A stretch of 64,000 bases of DNA from Halomonas sp. 'Soap Lake #6' (GCF_003031405.1 NZ_CP020469.1:4650001-4714000), one strand, 5' to 3'. Shown: positions 38,049 through 46,900, counted from the stretch's first letter. Notes: generated by a model not told the origin, from the letters alone. Numbers and translations are program-made.

Positions 38049-38399
38049 ATGCGAGTAAATTACTTAGGGCCAGCAGTGGTGGGCGTGGAGCACCCGGCAA
38101 TGGCGGAGATGGACAGGCGAAAATTTCCACCCAGCTGCTTTCTGGTGGAGATTGGTGAGGATGCGCGCCCAGGCGGGCCATGGATGGAGGGCGACGTGCT
38201 GGTGGTGGATGAAGCGCGCTCGTTTGGCCATGCTGATTTGGTGGTGGCTGAGGTGGAAGGCGAGTACCGGTTATTCAAAGCCCACCGCGTGGGTAGCCGT
38301 TGCCGGTTGTTGCCAACCAGCGGAGGGCAGGGGTGTTTTATCACTGCTAAGCAGTATCGAGGGGTGGTGGTGAGGCAAGCCAGGTGTTGGGCGGTGTAG
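38049..38399 (+). CDS. S24/UmuD-like protein without a visible catalytic Ser
   Basis: 116 residues from the ATG at 38049 (MRVNYLGPAVVGVEHPAMAEMDRRKFPPSCFLVEIGED). GPWMEGDVLVVDEA aligns with the DGDVLVVDR part of UmuD/LexA peptidases, but the usual GxSM nucleophile is not there; the Lys side could be the RLFKAHRV segment. A LexA box lies upstream. No umuC follows. A diverged copy of its 3' end is found at 40145-40287. Could be a regulator or decoy in the SOS response. Confidence 0.7.
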   Translation: MRVNYLGPAVVGVEHPAMAEMDRRKFPPSCFLVEIGEDARPGGPWMEGDVLVVDEARSFGHADLVVAEVEGEYRLFKAHRVGSRCRLLPTSGGQGCFITAKQYRGVVVRQARCWAV

Positions 38400-38412
38400 A
38401 CCTAAATTAAGC

Positions 38413-38455
38413 AATAAGCCTTTAGTCAGTGGCATGACTAAGGGCTTATTTTTGT
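38413..38455. terminator. Terminator after the S24-like gene
   Basis: Long hairpin with arms AATAAGCC..TTAGTCA / TGACTAA..GGCTTATT and a T run. It also ends the minus-strand 44-residue gene that stops beside it. Confidence 0.85.
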
Positions 38456-38589
38456 TAGCTTTTCTTGCCTTTCCCTCCGCTCGGCTTGCTAACCGTTTGA
38501 ACGAACGTGGTACTTGGTTTTGCCTTCACTTCTTTCGCTGAGACAAAACGGCCAGTTTTAGCACTCTTGTTGACGGTGGTTTTTGCCAT
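38455..38589 (-). CDS. 44-residue basic small protein
   Basis: MAKTTVNKSAKTGRFVSAKE, then VKAKPSTTFVQTV and a Gly/Lys tail. I recognise the pattern (K-T-G-R-F-V-S, P-x-T-T-x-x-x-T-V) as a recurrent small-protein family of proteobacteria of unknown function. Minus strand, opposite to its neighbours. A 21-bp palindrome lies just upstream of its start, at 38626-38646. Confidence 0.75.
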   Translation of the reverse strand: MAKTTVNKSAKTGRFVSAKEVKAKPSTTFVQTVSKPSGGKGKKS

Positions 38590-38625
38590 GCTCACTATCC
38601 TCAGTGACTATATATTGTGCTCTAT

Positions 38626-38646
38626 TATAGAGTATAATACTCTATA
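38626..38646. promoter_or_regulatory. 21-bp palindromic operator candidate
   Basis: Perfect arms TATAGAGTAT / ATACTCTATA around a central A, in the gap between the minus-strand 44-residue gene and the plus-strand cargo gene. Its TATAAT core may coincide with a promoter. Confidence 0.6.
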
Positions 38647-38793
38647 TAGTACTGATCCCCTTTTTGGTCAAGGAAAGTTTAGCTATGGCACGAGAGGTAT
38701 TCAGACTAGAGATAAAGGAGATGGTGAGGGCTAAAGGCACCTCCTGAAACCTTCAAACCGATGACGTAGCTTCATATTTGCCAGGGGGAAAGC

Positions 38794-40074
38794 ATGACCA
38801 AATTGAGAGGATTATTGCTCAAGAACGGGGCGCTAGAGAGTACGCCTTCGCTTCCCCCGGTTAATAGGGTCGCGTTTCTGGTTGATGACAATGACAATTG
38901 CAAACTCACACCCTTAACCACTTCTTTTCTGGATATGGATTTCCCTGTCGGCGTTTTTACCCGCGTATATGAGGAGATGCATTACCTGGATAAAATTCTG
39001 TATAGGGCAAGCAGTGTACACGCTTTTAAAAAATTCGAAGCGGAATTCGGTGTGGGTTTAAATGGGGTTTCGGGTATTGCAGCAAACGCGCTTCGGCAGC
39101 TTAATTCACAAAATCCTTTTCAATCATTGGCCTTAAGTTCCAGTGTTTTAAATGGAGTGGCTCGAACACATAGTGATGTTGAAAACCTGAGTAGATTGGC
39201 TCAGAAGCATATCAATGCTGAAAGTCTTAGAAATCTAGCCCTATCACAAGCTAGTACTAAGGTGATGGAAAACTTGGAGTATTCAGCTATAAACGTTGAC
39301 ATATTGGGTGGTACTGATTATGAGGCTATGAAAGCTGGAATACAGGGTGCCCTGGATTCATCAATGATAGAAGCTGGTGTGGTGGGGAAACTAAATTCAT
39401 CCGCTAAAGCAGCGGGTATGACGGGGGACTTGGGTTCGATAGCTAAAGCAGCAGGTATGGCAAGTAACTTAGATTCGATAGCTAGAGCAGCGGGCATGGC
39501 GGGAGACCAGGATTCGATAGCTAGAGCAGCAGGTATGGCGGGAAATTTGGATTCGATAGCGAAAGCAGCGGGCACGTTGGGTTCTACTAATCATTCATCT
39601 TTTATTCAAGACAACCATCAAAATCCATATGCATCTCTTTTGAAACAAGTTCCGAAGGTTCCAAAATTTGAGGATCATGAGGCTCGTGTATCCAACCACA
39701 TAGATGGATATTCTGAGCAAATTAGAAAGGAAAATGAGCGCCAAGCTAAGCGACAAAAAGCTCGAGATGAACTTCAGCGGGAGCAGGTGGAGTTAAGTGC
39801 TAAGCATTTGAAGTTGAATGCCGAGCAATTTGAGGAGAGCAAGCGAGTACGAGCCAAGCAGGATCGAACCGAGAAATACATTTTTTTGCTGACTGCTTTT
39901 GTTGCCATAGTCACTACCCTTGCCTTCATAGTGGCCGCAATTAGTTTGTTTTTTGAAGCGCAGGAAATAAGGGCTTATTTAGGAAGTGCTAGCCAGTCAA
40001 TTTTGGATCTATTTTTTACAGCTAAGAATACTACTGCGCTCTACATTAACTCTCTTTTTGAGAAAGATTTATGA
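38794..40074 (+). CDS. Membrane protein with five 13-residue repeats, unknown
   Basis: 426 residues, no family recognised. Residues 200-264 are five tandem copies of a 13-residue unit (consensus LDSIAKAAGMAGN). A charged helix follows (about 300-360, ERQAKRQKARDELQREQVELS), then one membrane helix (362-388, YIFLLTAFVAIVTTLAFIVAAISLFF) and a 38-residue tail. No signal peptide, so the large N-terminal part should be cytoplasmic. AT-rich, located between the S24-like gene and a decayed copy of that gene's end, so it looks like recent cargo. Confidence 0.75.
   Translation: MTKLRGLLLKNGALESTPSLPPVNRVAFLVDDNDNCKLTPLTTSFLDMDFPVGVFTRVYEEMHYLDKILYRASSVHAFKKFEAEFGVGLNGVSGIAANALRQLNSQNPFQSLALSSSVLNGVARTHSDVENLSRLAQKHINAESLRNLALSQASTKVMENLEYSAINVDILGGTDYEAMKAGIQGALDSSMIEAGVVGKLNSSAKAAGMTGDLGSIAKAAGMASNLDSIARAAGMAGDQDSIARAAGMAGNLDSIAKAAGTLGSTNHSSFIQDNHQNPYASLLKQVPKVPKFEDHEARVSNHIDGYSEQIRKENERQAKRQKARDELQREQVELSAKHLKLNAEQFEESKRVRAKQDRTEKYIFLLTAFVAIVTTLAFIVAAISLFFEAQEIRAYLGSASQSILDLFFTAKNTTALYINSLFEKDL
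39391..39585 (+). repeat. 39-bp in-frame tandem repeats, five copies
   Basis: Five 39-bp units in register with the reading frame, encoding the 13-residue repeats. Units 2-5 are most alike (ATTCGATAGC...GCAGC...GGTATGG), which points to recent expansion by slippage or recombination. Confidence 0.9.
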
Positions 40075-40144
40075 AGAGCAGTCTCGTTCGATAGATGGTT
40101 GGTGCAACTTCCTTGATGGGTGAAGCTTGCTCGTTGCTGAGTAG

Positions 40145-40287
40145 GAAAGCAAGTGCCGTTTGTTTATAACCTACCGTAATGGCAGCCGCTGCTGCTTACT
40201 TCCCCCTGCGGTGGTCAGGGGTATTTTGTTAACGTTCAGCAGTTCAAGGGAGTGGTGGTTCGGCAGACGAGGTACTGGGCGGTGTAA
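40145..40287 (+). pseudogene. Decayed 3' fragment of an S24-like gene
   Basis: Translating with one frameshift near 40203 gives CRLFITYRNGSRCCLLP, then GGQGYFVNVQQFKGVVVRQ and TRYWAV-stop. This aligns residue by residue with the end of the 38049 gene (YRLFKAHRVGSRCRLLP, GGQGCFITAKQYRGVVVRQ, ARCWAV). It has no start, is frameshifted and lies 1.8 kb from the intact copy. Confidence 0.85.
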
Positions 40288-40407
40288 GTGATCTCTTACA
40301 AATTCTATCGGTGATGGCTTACATTAAACCTAGCTAATAGTTGCCATAGTAGTGGTGTCGCCTAATAGCACGCGTTGCAGGAACGCTTCGCCAGAAGATT
40401 GCGGCAA

Positions 40408-40444
40408 TAAAAATCCCCGACCATTTGGAGTGGTCGAGGGTTTT
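40408..40444. terminator. Terminator of the PIN-like/DUF433 operon
   Basis: Stem AATCCCCGACCA / TGGTCGAGGGTTT (one mismatch). A-rich on the left and T-rich on the right, serving the minus-strand operon and possibly both directions. The rest of 40288-40453 holds nothing recognisable. Confidence 0.8.
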
Positions 40445-40453
40445 GTTTATGCG

Positions 40454-40876
40454 TTACTGAATGGCTTTCTTACGCCCTTTTAGCTTGGGGGATCTCACCC
40501 AGGTTAGGTCGTAATGCATGGGGCCTGGGGTGTCTAAGACCTCTTTTGATATGACGGGCCACCATTCAATCAAGCGCAACGCGGTTTCCCATACATTCTT
40601 CTTTTTCCAGTCGCTACCTAGGTTAATCGTGGTGATCCCGCAATTCTCGAAGGCCAACCTTTCAGGATCACCTTTTTGAAAGCGATCCTTGGAAAGGATA
40701 ACCCAGGTTTTATCAGACTGTTTGAGCTGTTCTAGCCATACTTCATCCGGCATGCCCATGCCGCCGTTGGCTTCACGGGCATGCATGACGGTGTGATTCT
40801 CGCTGCAGAGTTTTGCTAGATGGTTAAGTGCGTTGGCAATGTGGGGACTGATATTTTCGTCAATGAAGAAGTGCAC
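40454..40876 (-). CDS. PIN-like (VapC45/DUF5615-type) toxin candidate
   Basis: 140 residues. FFIDENISPHIANALNHL at the start carries the first acidic pair of PIN-like nucleases, and DEVWLEQLKQSDKTWVILSKDRF the later acidic residues. Expected to be an RNase toxin paired with the upstream DUF433 gene, which it overlaps by 17 bp. Confidence 0.8.
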   Translation of the reverse strand: MHFFIDENISPHIANALNHLAKLCSENHTVMHAREANGGMGMPDEVWLEQLKQSDKTWVILSKDRFQKGDPERLAFENCGITTINLGSDWKKKNVWETALRLIEWWPVISKEVLDTPGPMHYDLTWVRSPKLKGRKKAIQ

Positions 40877-41540
40877 CCGATAAAATCCTTTCTTCGAATT
40901 TTACGGCGCGCTCCACTTCCTCTTGTGTCACATCATACGCACGGGCTGCATCTGCTGCGCTGCCTTCTACTTTTGCCGCTTGGGCTAGCGTAGCTGTCGG
41001 CATGCGGCTGGGTAGTACGATGGGCTTACCGAAGGCAAAGCGTGGGTCGATCACGATGTTTGAGTCTTCGGGGTCTGGATGCCAGCGCACAGGATCTCCC
41101 TTTGCATTGAACTCAATGCCTGCCCTGAGTGAAGGCACTATGACATCTTTGAAAGCATTTTGGCGCTTAACCAGGTCAATCACTGCTGTTTCGCCACTTT
41201 CTTCCAGTGCTTTCAGGAATACCTTTTGGCCATCTGTGCAAAGCTGTAGGTTGATGAGGGGGTAATCCCGCTGTAGCAGCTCGCTTAGCTCATGTAGTGC
41301 TTCACGAATGACCGATAAGCTCAGGTTGAGGCTACGGAATTTAGCCACGGCACGGAGTTCGAGCAGATCTTTAAAGCTGAGGGTGTCTTCTGCGCCTAAC
41401 GCTTGGGGTTGGGGTTCCCAGAGAGGCCCCTTGGACGACCGCGCAGGCATGAGCCAGCGGCGAATCTTCTCCGCTTCTACGCCAATCAGGCGCTCTGCTT
41501 GCTTTGGGCTGTAAAGCCCGATATTAGTGAATGCGGTCAT
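40860..41540 (-). CDS. DUF433/MerR-like antitoxin candidate
   Basis: 226 residues. N-terminal MerR-like helix-turn-helix (YSPKQAERLIGVEAEKIRRWL, then FKDLLELRAVAKFR), C-terminal DUF433 domain (IVIDPRFAFGKPIVLPSRMPTATLAQAAKVEGSAADAARAYDVTQEEVERAVKFE). DUF433 proteins pair with PIN-like toxins. It probably represses its own operon; a palindrome ACACTT-T-AAGTGT lies at 41646-41658 upstream. Confidence 0.82.
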   Translation of the reverse strand: MTAFTNIGLYSPKQAERLIGVEAEKIRRWLMPARSSKGPLWEPQPQALGAEDTLSFKDLLELRAVAKFRSLNLSLSVIREALHELSELLQRDYPLINLQLCTDGQKVFLKALEESGETAVIDLVKRQNAFKDVIVPSLRAGIEFNAKGDPVRWHPDPEDSNIVIDPRFAFGKPIVLPSRMPTATLAQAAKVEGSAADAARAYDVTQEEVERAVKFEERILSGALLH

Positions 41541-41645
41541 ATCCTACCCCCTAGCGTGTTGCTAGGTGCTGAAAAAGCCCATCAATTACTGCGATTAACT
41601 GATGTATTTGAAGTGTTTTACTCTGTTGTACATGGTTATAGTCTG

Positions 41646-41658
41646 ACACTTTAAGTGT
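41646..41658. promoter_or_regulatory. Palindrome upstream of the DUF433 gene
   Basis: ACACTT-T-AAGTGT, about 105 bp before the DUF433 start, a possible autoregulatory operator. Confidence 0.45.
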
Positions 41659-41771
41659 ACAGCGCAAGGGATATCGGACACAAAAGGTGTCATTCTGGTG
41701 GTTGTTTCGCTTGATGTCGGTAAACAATCAAGCCCTGGCCACTCCATGGCTGGGGCTTGTGTTAGGCGTAA

Positions 41772-42191
41772 CTATGCGATTTTGCGTGCCCGGGCTAGCT
41801 CTGCCATGGCGACCCGCGATAGAAAGCCTGAGCGGGTTTTGTCGCCTGGGTGGCTGGCCACAAAATCATCAATCTGCTTAACCAGTAGATCGGGCAGGGT
41901 AACGTTGATTTTGTGACTTTTGCCCAGGTAGGGGGTCAGGTCGATATCGACCACCGCCCAGATCCATCCCTCGTAATCTGGATTATCCATGTGGTGTTCG
42001 ATGGACGTTGCTTCGGGAATGGGGTCGCCGTAGTCTACGGCTACTTCCAGCCATCCTTCGATCGCTTCTTTCACATTGGCTAACGCCTCTTCAAAGGTGT
42101 CACCCGCTGAAAAGCAGCCGTGAAGGTCGGGGACTACGACGCCATAGGCGTGTTGTTCGTCGCCGCGTTCTATTGCAATGGGAAACAACAT
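41772..42191 (-). CDS. hicB: HicB antitoxin
   Basis: 139 residues from the ATG at 42191 (MLFPIAIERGDEQHAYGVVVPDLHGCFSAGDTFEEALANVKEAI), the HicB RNase-H-like domain. The C terminus is an RHH DNA-binding segment (KINVTLPDLLVKQIDDFVASHPGDKTRSGFLSRVAMAEL). The frame is open well upstream, but only this start fits the family and the gap after hicA. It neutralises HicA and represses the operon. Confidence 0.93.
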   Translation of the reverse strand: MLFPIAIERGDEQHAYGVVVPDLHGCFSAGDTFEEALANVKEAIEGWLEVAVDYGDPIPEATSIEHHMDNPDYEGWIWAVVDIDLTPYLGKSHKINVTLPDLLVKQIDDFVASHPGDKTRSGFLSRVAMAELARARKIA

Positions 42192-42229
42192 GCGTTGATC
42201 TCCTCTGTGGGGGGCAGCAGTGGCCAGCC

Positions 42230-42412
42230 TCATAAGAGGCCGGCGCTTTTTCTGATTCCTCTTACCAAGCCCGTTTTCAAATCCTTTTTGGGATGTGGCA
42301 CGGTGACTGTGCCGGGTTTGGTAGGGTGTCTGAAGTGGTGGTGGCTGCCGTTGACTCTGACTAGTTCCCACCCATCCTTCTTCAGTTCCTTTATCAGTGC
42401 TCTGCTTTCCAC
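42230..42412 (-). CDS. hicA: HicA mRNA interferase toxin
   Basis: 60 residues starting at a GTG (42412), read from the family alignment VESRALIKELKKDGWELVRVNGSHHHFRHPTKPGTVTVPHPKKDL. The catalytic His is in GSHHHFRHP. AGGGG six bases before the GTG serves as ribosome binding site. The double-stranded-RNA-binding-like fold cleaves mRNA. Located directly behind phage gene D in the tail operon. Confidence 0.93.
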   Translation of the reverse strand: MESRALIKELKKDGWELVRVNGSHHHFRHPTKPGTVTVPHPKKDLKTGLVRGIRKSAGLL

Positions 42413-42438
42413 CTCCTGCCCCTGTGTTGTCGAATATA

Positions 42439-42493
42439 GGGTTACTATAACCCCGTGTTCTTTTTGCGTCAAATTTAATAACCCTGATAACCC
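42439..42493 (-). promoter_or_regulatory. hicAB promoter with HicB operators
   Basis: On the minus strand, TTGACG (42472-42467), a 17-bp spacer and TATAGT (42449-42444) form a good sigma-70 promoter. Its -10 lies inside the inverted repeat GGGTTA-CTA-TAACCC (42439-42453), the likely HicB operator. Two more TAACCC half-sites are at 42479-42484 and 42488-42493. All of it fits between the stop of D and hicA. Confidence 0.75.
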
Positions 42494-42496
42494 CAT

Positions 42497-43483
42497 TTAA
42501 TCCATTGGGCGGGTCTCTAGCTGCAGGGCGGTTGTGTAGCTGGTGTCGGTGAGGTTGTGGGTTACTTCGGTGATGATCCAGGGGGTGGCGTCTATTTGTG
42601 GTTTCCAGCCGATGCACCAGACCGGCGTTTCGGGGAACACGTCGGGGTCGCCTACCGCTTGAGTGATGCTGAAATAGGCGACGCCGCGTTGCAGGCGTTG
42701 CCATTCTGCTTGGGCGGCTTCCAGCGCTTCTTGTTCGCTGGCGTAGGTGTGGCGTAGCTGCTGGGCGTTTTGCGGGTCGCCGACAGTAACGGCTTCGCGG
42801 GTGGCGTGGGCTTTGTTATTCCATAGCGCGGTGACGCCTGTGTAAGCGTCGCGCTCTGCAACCAAGTAGCGGTGCTGGTCGCCGGTTTGGCGGCGGAGCT
42901 GGATGGGGGGAATTTCTAGCCCGCTGGCGGTGGTGGCTTGGCCTGCGGGGACAAAAATCAGGTGGCCTGTTTTGACGGTGGCCACGGCGTCGAAGCGTTC
43001 CGCCAAGCGTGTCAAAAAATGTAAATCTGATTCATCGGTTTGATCAATATGGACTACGCGGATACCTGCCAGCGTTGTGCCTACGCTGGGGATTAGGTCG
43101 TGGCGCTCCGCTATTGTTGTGATGATGTCGCGCACGGTGACTTCATCCCAACTTTGGGTGCGTTTGCCGGGCAGGCCTTGGCGCATATCTGCACTGGATG
43201 CGCGGATGTTTAGCGTATCCGGTGCGCCGATGTGTTCCACTTCATCGACAATGTAGGTGCCGCGCTCGGTGAGGGATTGTCCCTTCCAGCCGATGGCTAG
43301 GGTTAGCTCTGCGCCTGTTGGTGGTATATCGAGCATGCCGTCATCGTCGGTTAGCATGATGTCGAGTTGGTCGGCTTGCATGCCGCGCCGATCGTGGAGT
43401 GTGAGGAGTGCCAGGCGCGCGCGAAACTCGGGGCTAATCACTTGGCCTTGCAGGCTAATTCGATAATCCGGCTGCATGCTCAT
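42497..43483 (-). CDS. D: Phage tail tip/late control protein D
   Basis: 328 residues, P2 gpD family: the central hub of the baseplate, related to T4 gp27 and VgrG. Begins MSMQPDYRISLQGQVISPEFRARL, contains DQTDESDLHFLTRLAERFDAV typical of the family. Overlaps U by 4 bp. Last gene of the FI-D tail operon. Confidence 0.93.
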   Translation of the reverse strand: MSMQPDYRISLQGQVISPEFRARLALLTLHDRRGMQADQLDIMLTDDDGMLDIPPTGAELTLAIGWKGQSLTERGTYIVDEVEHIGAPDTLNIRASSADMRQGLPGKRTQSWDEVTVRDIITTIAERHDLIPSVGTTLAGIRVVHIDQTDESDLHFLTRLAERFDAVATVKTGHLIFVPAGQATTASGLEIPPIQLRRQTGDQHRYLVAERDAYTGVTALWNNKAHATREAVTVGDPQNAQQLRHTYASEQEALEAAQAEWQRLQRGVAYFSITQAVGDPDVFPETPVWCIGWKPQIDATPWIITEVTHNLTDTSYTTALQLETRPMD

Positions 43484-43923
43484 GCTATGGCACCTGTTAT
43501 TGCGCGTAGCATGCTGCTTTGTAGTACGCCGATCAGTTCGGTTCGGTTGTCGTCGATTCGCGTTAGCTTCAAGTCAAACTCTATTTGTTTGGCAGCACCG
43601 TCTCTAAAGAACTCGCTTTTTCGCTCTTGCAGGCTGGTGATGCTGAACATGCCGTAATAGGTGCCGGTGCCTTCGATGAGTGGCCATGCGCGGCCACCAT
43701 CTGCTAGGGCGCGGAGCATATCTAAATTTTGCTGGCCACCTGTAAACATGGGCAGCAGAGTGCCCGTTAAGTTGATGGTGTCATCGCCTGGGCCAAGGTA
43801 TTGATGCACTGGGCGGGCGTTCACGCGGCTTTGGCTGACGTGCCGCCAGTCGGTTTGGCGCTGCAGCTCTTGGTAAGCTGCGGTGCTGAGGCCGAACACA
43901 AACAGGCCATAGGTCATCATCAT
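43480..43923 (-). CDS. U: Phage tail protein U
   Basis: 147 residues, P2 gpU family tail terminator-like protein (FGLSTAAYQELQRQTDWRHVSQSRVNARPVHQYLGPGDDTINLTG). Lies between tape measure T and D as in P2. Confidence 0.93.
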   Translation of the reverse strand: MMMTYGLFVFGLSTAAYQELQRQTDWRHVSQSRVNARPVHQYLGPGDDTINLTGTLLPMFTGGQQNLDMLRALADGGRAWPLIEGTGTYYGMFSITSLQERKSEFFRDGAAKQIEFDLKLTRIDDNRTELIGVLQSSMLRAITGAIA

Positions 43924-43937
43924 GTGAGTGACTCCTG

Positions 43938-46900
43938 TTAGTCGTTATCGTAGAGGTTGCGTCGAGCAGCGGCGGCGGCGCGTCTTTCGGCGTCGCGCAT
44001 TGCGCGCTCTACCTCCTGGCCTACCAGGCGTGCCAGGGCTTGCTCATCCATGCCGGGGGCGGGGTTAACCGTGATGCCGCCCACGTTGATAGTGACGTTA
44101 ACCGGTTGCCCGCTTGCGTTATTTTGCAGCGGTGGACGGGCATCGATTTGTATGCCGCTGGTGTCGATGTTGGCGGCGCTGGCAGTGGTGGCCAGCCCGG
44201 CGCCGAGCATTAGCCCGCCCGCTGCGTTGCGTAGGTTGTTGGCGAGGCTGCGCACTTGCCTGATGGGGCTGTCGGCGTCGTCTTTGATGCCGTTGGCCAG
44301 GCCTTGAGAGACGAAGTTGCCAATGGTGGCAAACACGCGGCTGGGGGAGTTGATATCCAGCCAGCCGCGCACGGTGCTGGTGACATCGTTGGCGAGGTTG
44401 GCGGCGCTTTCGGTGGCGCGGCTGGCTCCGTCGCGAATACCTTGGCCCATACCGGCGGTGGTTTGTTTGCCCCACTCCATGGCTTGGCTGGCACCATTGC
44501 CGATGGCATCCCAAGCGTTGCCCATGGCGTCTTGCACCCAGCCTGCGATGTTTCCTGCCATTCCCATCACGTGGTCACGTAGCGCGCCGATCATGCTGCC
44601 GATGCCGTTGATAATGCCTTCGACGATATTGATGCCGAAGCCTTCAAAGACGCGGCTGGGGGAGTGGATGCCTAGCACGCCTTTGAACCAGTTGGCCATG
44701 CTGGAGGCAATGCTGGTAATGCGTTCGCGCAGGGCGGTGAGTTTGTTAGTCAGCCCGCCCAGCAGGCCATCGATAACAAAGCCTCCCAGGTTGCGGAAAC
44801 CTTCGGGCACTGAGATGCCGAGCATATCGAGTGTGGATACAAACGCACTGTACAGCAGCCCAAACGGTGACCAATCAATCAGCAACTTAGCAATGCCGCC
44901 CATGCCGTCGCCAAAGGCTTCGTGGATAGTGGACCAGACGCTACTTGCTGATTGACGCACCCAGCCCAGGGCACTGTTCATGCCATTGGATAAGCCGCCG
45001 ATCATCTTGCTACCCAGCTCTGTGAGTGAGCCGGGCAGCTCAATCCCCAGGCGGCCTAGTGCTGATGAAATTCCGCTATAGAGCAAACCAAGGGGTGACC
45101 AGTTGATCAGCAGGCGAGAGACGCCACCAATACCGTCGCCAAAGGCATCTTTCACCTGTTTCCATAGGCCGAGGAAAAAGCCTTTGATGGGTTCCCAGTA
45201 TTTGTAGATAACCAACGCGGTGGCAGCTAGTGCCATGATGCCCCAGCCGATTGGCCCCATTGCGACTAGCAGCCCTTTTAGTGCAGTGGCCACCCAGGGG
45301 ATAGCGGTTTTTGCGAGCCACACAAATGATTTTCCTAACCCCCCGGCTTTAATACCCAATGTGGTCATTGCAAAGCGGGTGAAGATAATCGGGCCGAGAA
45401 TACTGGCCATCATCATCGTGACGGCACCGCCGACGGTTGCCAGTGCGATCAGGCTGCCCACCACCTTTGCGATAGTGCCCGCTAGCTCGGGGTTCGCCTT
45501 GATCCAGTCACCCACACCGCGCATAACTTCAGTAATAGTTTGCACCAGTTGCCTGAGTGGGCCTTCGTTAGTATCAGTGATGCTGATACCGACTTCTTCC
45601 CAGGCACTGCGCAGGCTCTTGAGGTCGCCACCAAGATTATCTGCTCTTACGCGTGCCATTTCGGCGTTTTCACCGGTGTTATTTCTCAGTTCTTCGAGCA
45701 GCTCAGTTAAGCCGCCTGCACCTTGCTGGTTAATAATTTCTGAAATTCCGGTACCCGCTTCGACACCGAAAATTTCTTGAAGTATTCCTGCCCGCTGAAC
45801 ATTGCCTAGATCCTTCGTTGCTTGGAAGGTGTCGTTCAGGATTTCTTCGATATCACGCATTCCACCTTGGGCGTTGGCTACTTCTATTCCGTATTGTTCC
45901 ATTAGCCCTGCGGCCGTAGCAGTGGGCTTGGTTAAGCGGTTACCCAGGGCGCGGACAGCGGTACCTGCTTGACTGCCTTGTATGCCGATGTTGCCCATCA
46001 ATCCTGTCATCGCGGCAGCTTGTTCAAGGCTGATATCTAGCCCTTCCAGGTTGCCAAGGTATTTGAATGTTTCCCCTAGCATTTCAAGATTGACGTTTGT
46101 GCGGCGGGCAGTACCCGAGAGGATGTCTGCTACCCGCGCGAATTCGCCTTCCCCTTCCAGGTTAACTTTGAAGCTGCTACCGATGTTGGAAGCGATATCC
46201 GCTGCTCGGGATAACTCGGTGTTATTTGCTAACGCGAGTGCCAGCACGTCGTCCATTGATGCTTTGATAGCGTCGCTACTCATGCCTGCGCGCATCAAAA
46301 ACTCTTGTCCGGCACCCACTTCATTGGCGCTGAATGCGGTAGAAGCGCCTAAGTCGCGAGACTGTTGGCGTAGTGCGAGGTAGCGCTCATCGTCTTCTCC
46401 ATACCCACCGACGGAGCGCAGGGCGCTCATCTGCTCGCCCCAGGCAACGCCAGGTGTTAGTAAGCGGCTGGCGGCGTAGCCTTTTGCAAGGCCGGTACCG
46501 AGCATGCCTGCCCCCACGCCTTGCATGCGGGCGACGTTACCCATGCTGTTTTGGTAACGGTCACGGGCCTGGGTTAAGCGGCGCTGACGGTCGGCAACTT
46601 CTGATAAGTGGCGTTTTTGTTGCTGTAGCGCGGTGTTTAGCCGTTCTTCTCGGGTTCGCAGCTCGCGGGCGCTTCTACCGAGGTTGTCGGTGCTGATGCC
46701 CGCTTCATCTAGCCGGGTTTTTAAGCCTCGCACGCGCTCTGTTTGGGTTGCGTGATTGCGGGTGAGCCGCGCGACTTCTTCACCTGCGTGGCGTGTTCGA
46801 TTGCGGTATTCCCGCATTGCTCTTGCGGATCTATCGAACTCGGTTTGTTGGCCATGTAGACGAACTCGGGCGCGCTCTAATGAGGCGGTGAGCTGGTCGG

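Noticed and set aside
39318..39575. Minus-strand frame with repeated AIESK..AIPAAL
   Set aside because: It is the antisense reading of the 39-bp repeats in the cargo gene.
39391..39585. Regular repeats that could suggest a CRISPR array
   Set aside because: There are no spacers: the 39-bp units abut and are in frame within a coding gene. No cas gene is present in the window.
43957..44955. Several long plus-strand frames opposite the tape measure, sheath and capsid genes
   Set aside because: High-GC third-position shadows of genes with strong P2 homology; none has start signals or domains.
45076..45321. 81-codon minus-strand frame within gene T
   Set aside because: Out-of-frame reading on the same strand as T, no ribosome binding site and no known nested gene there.
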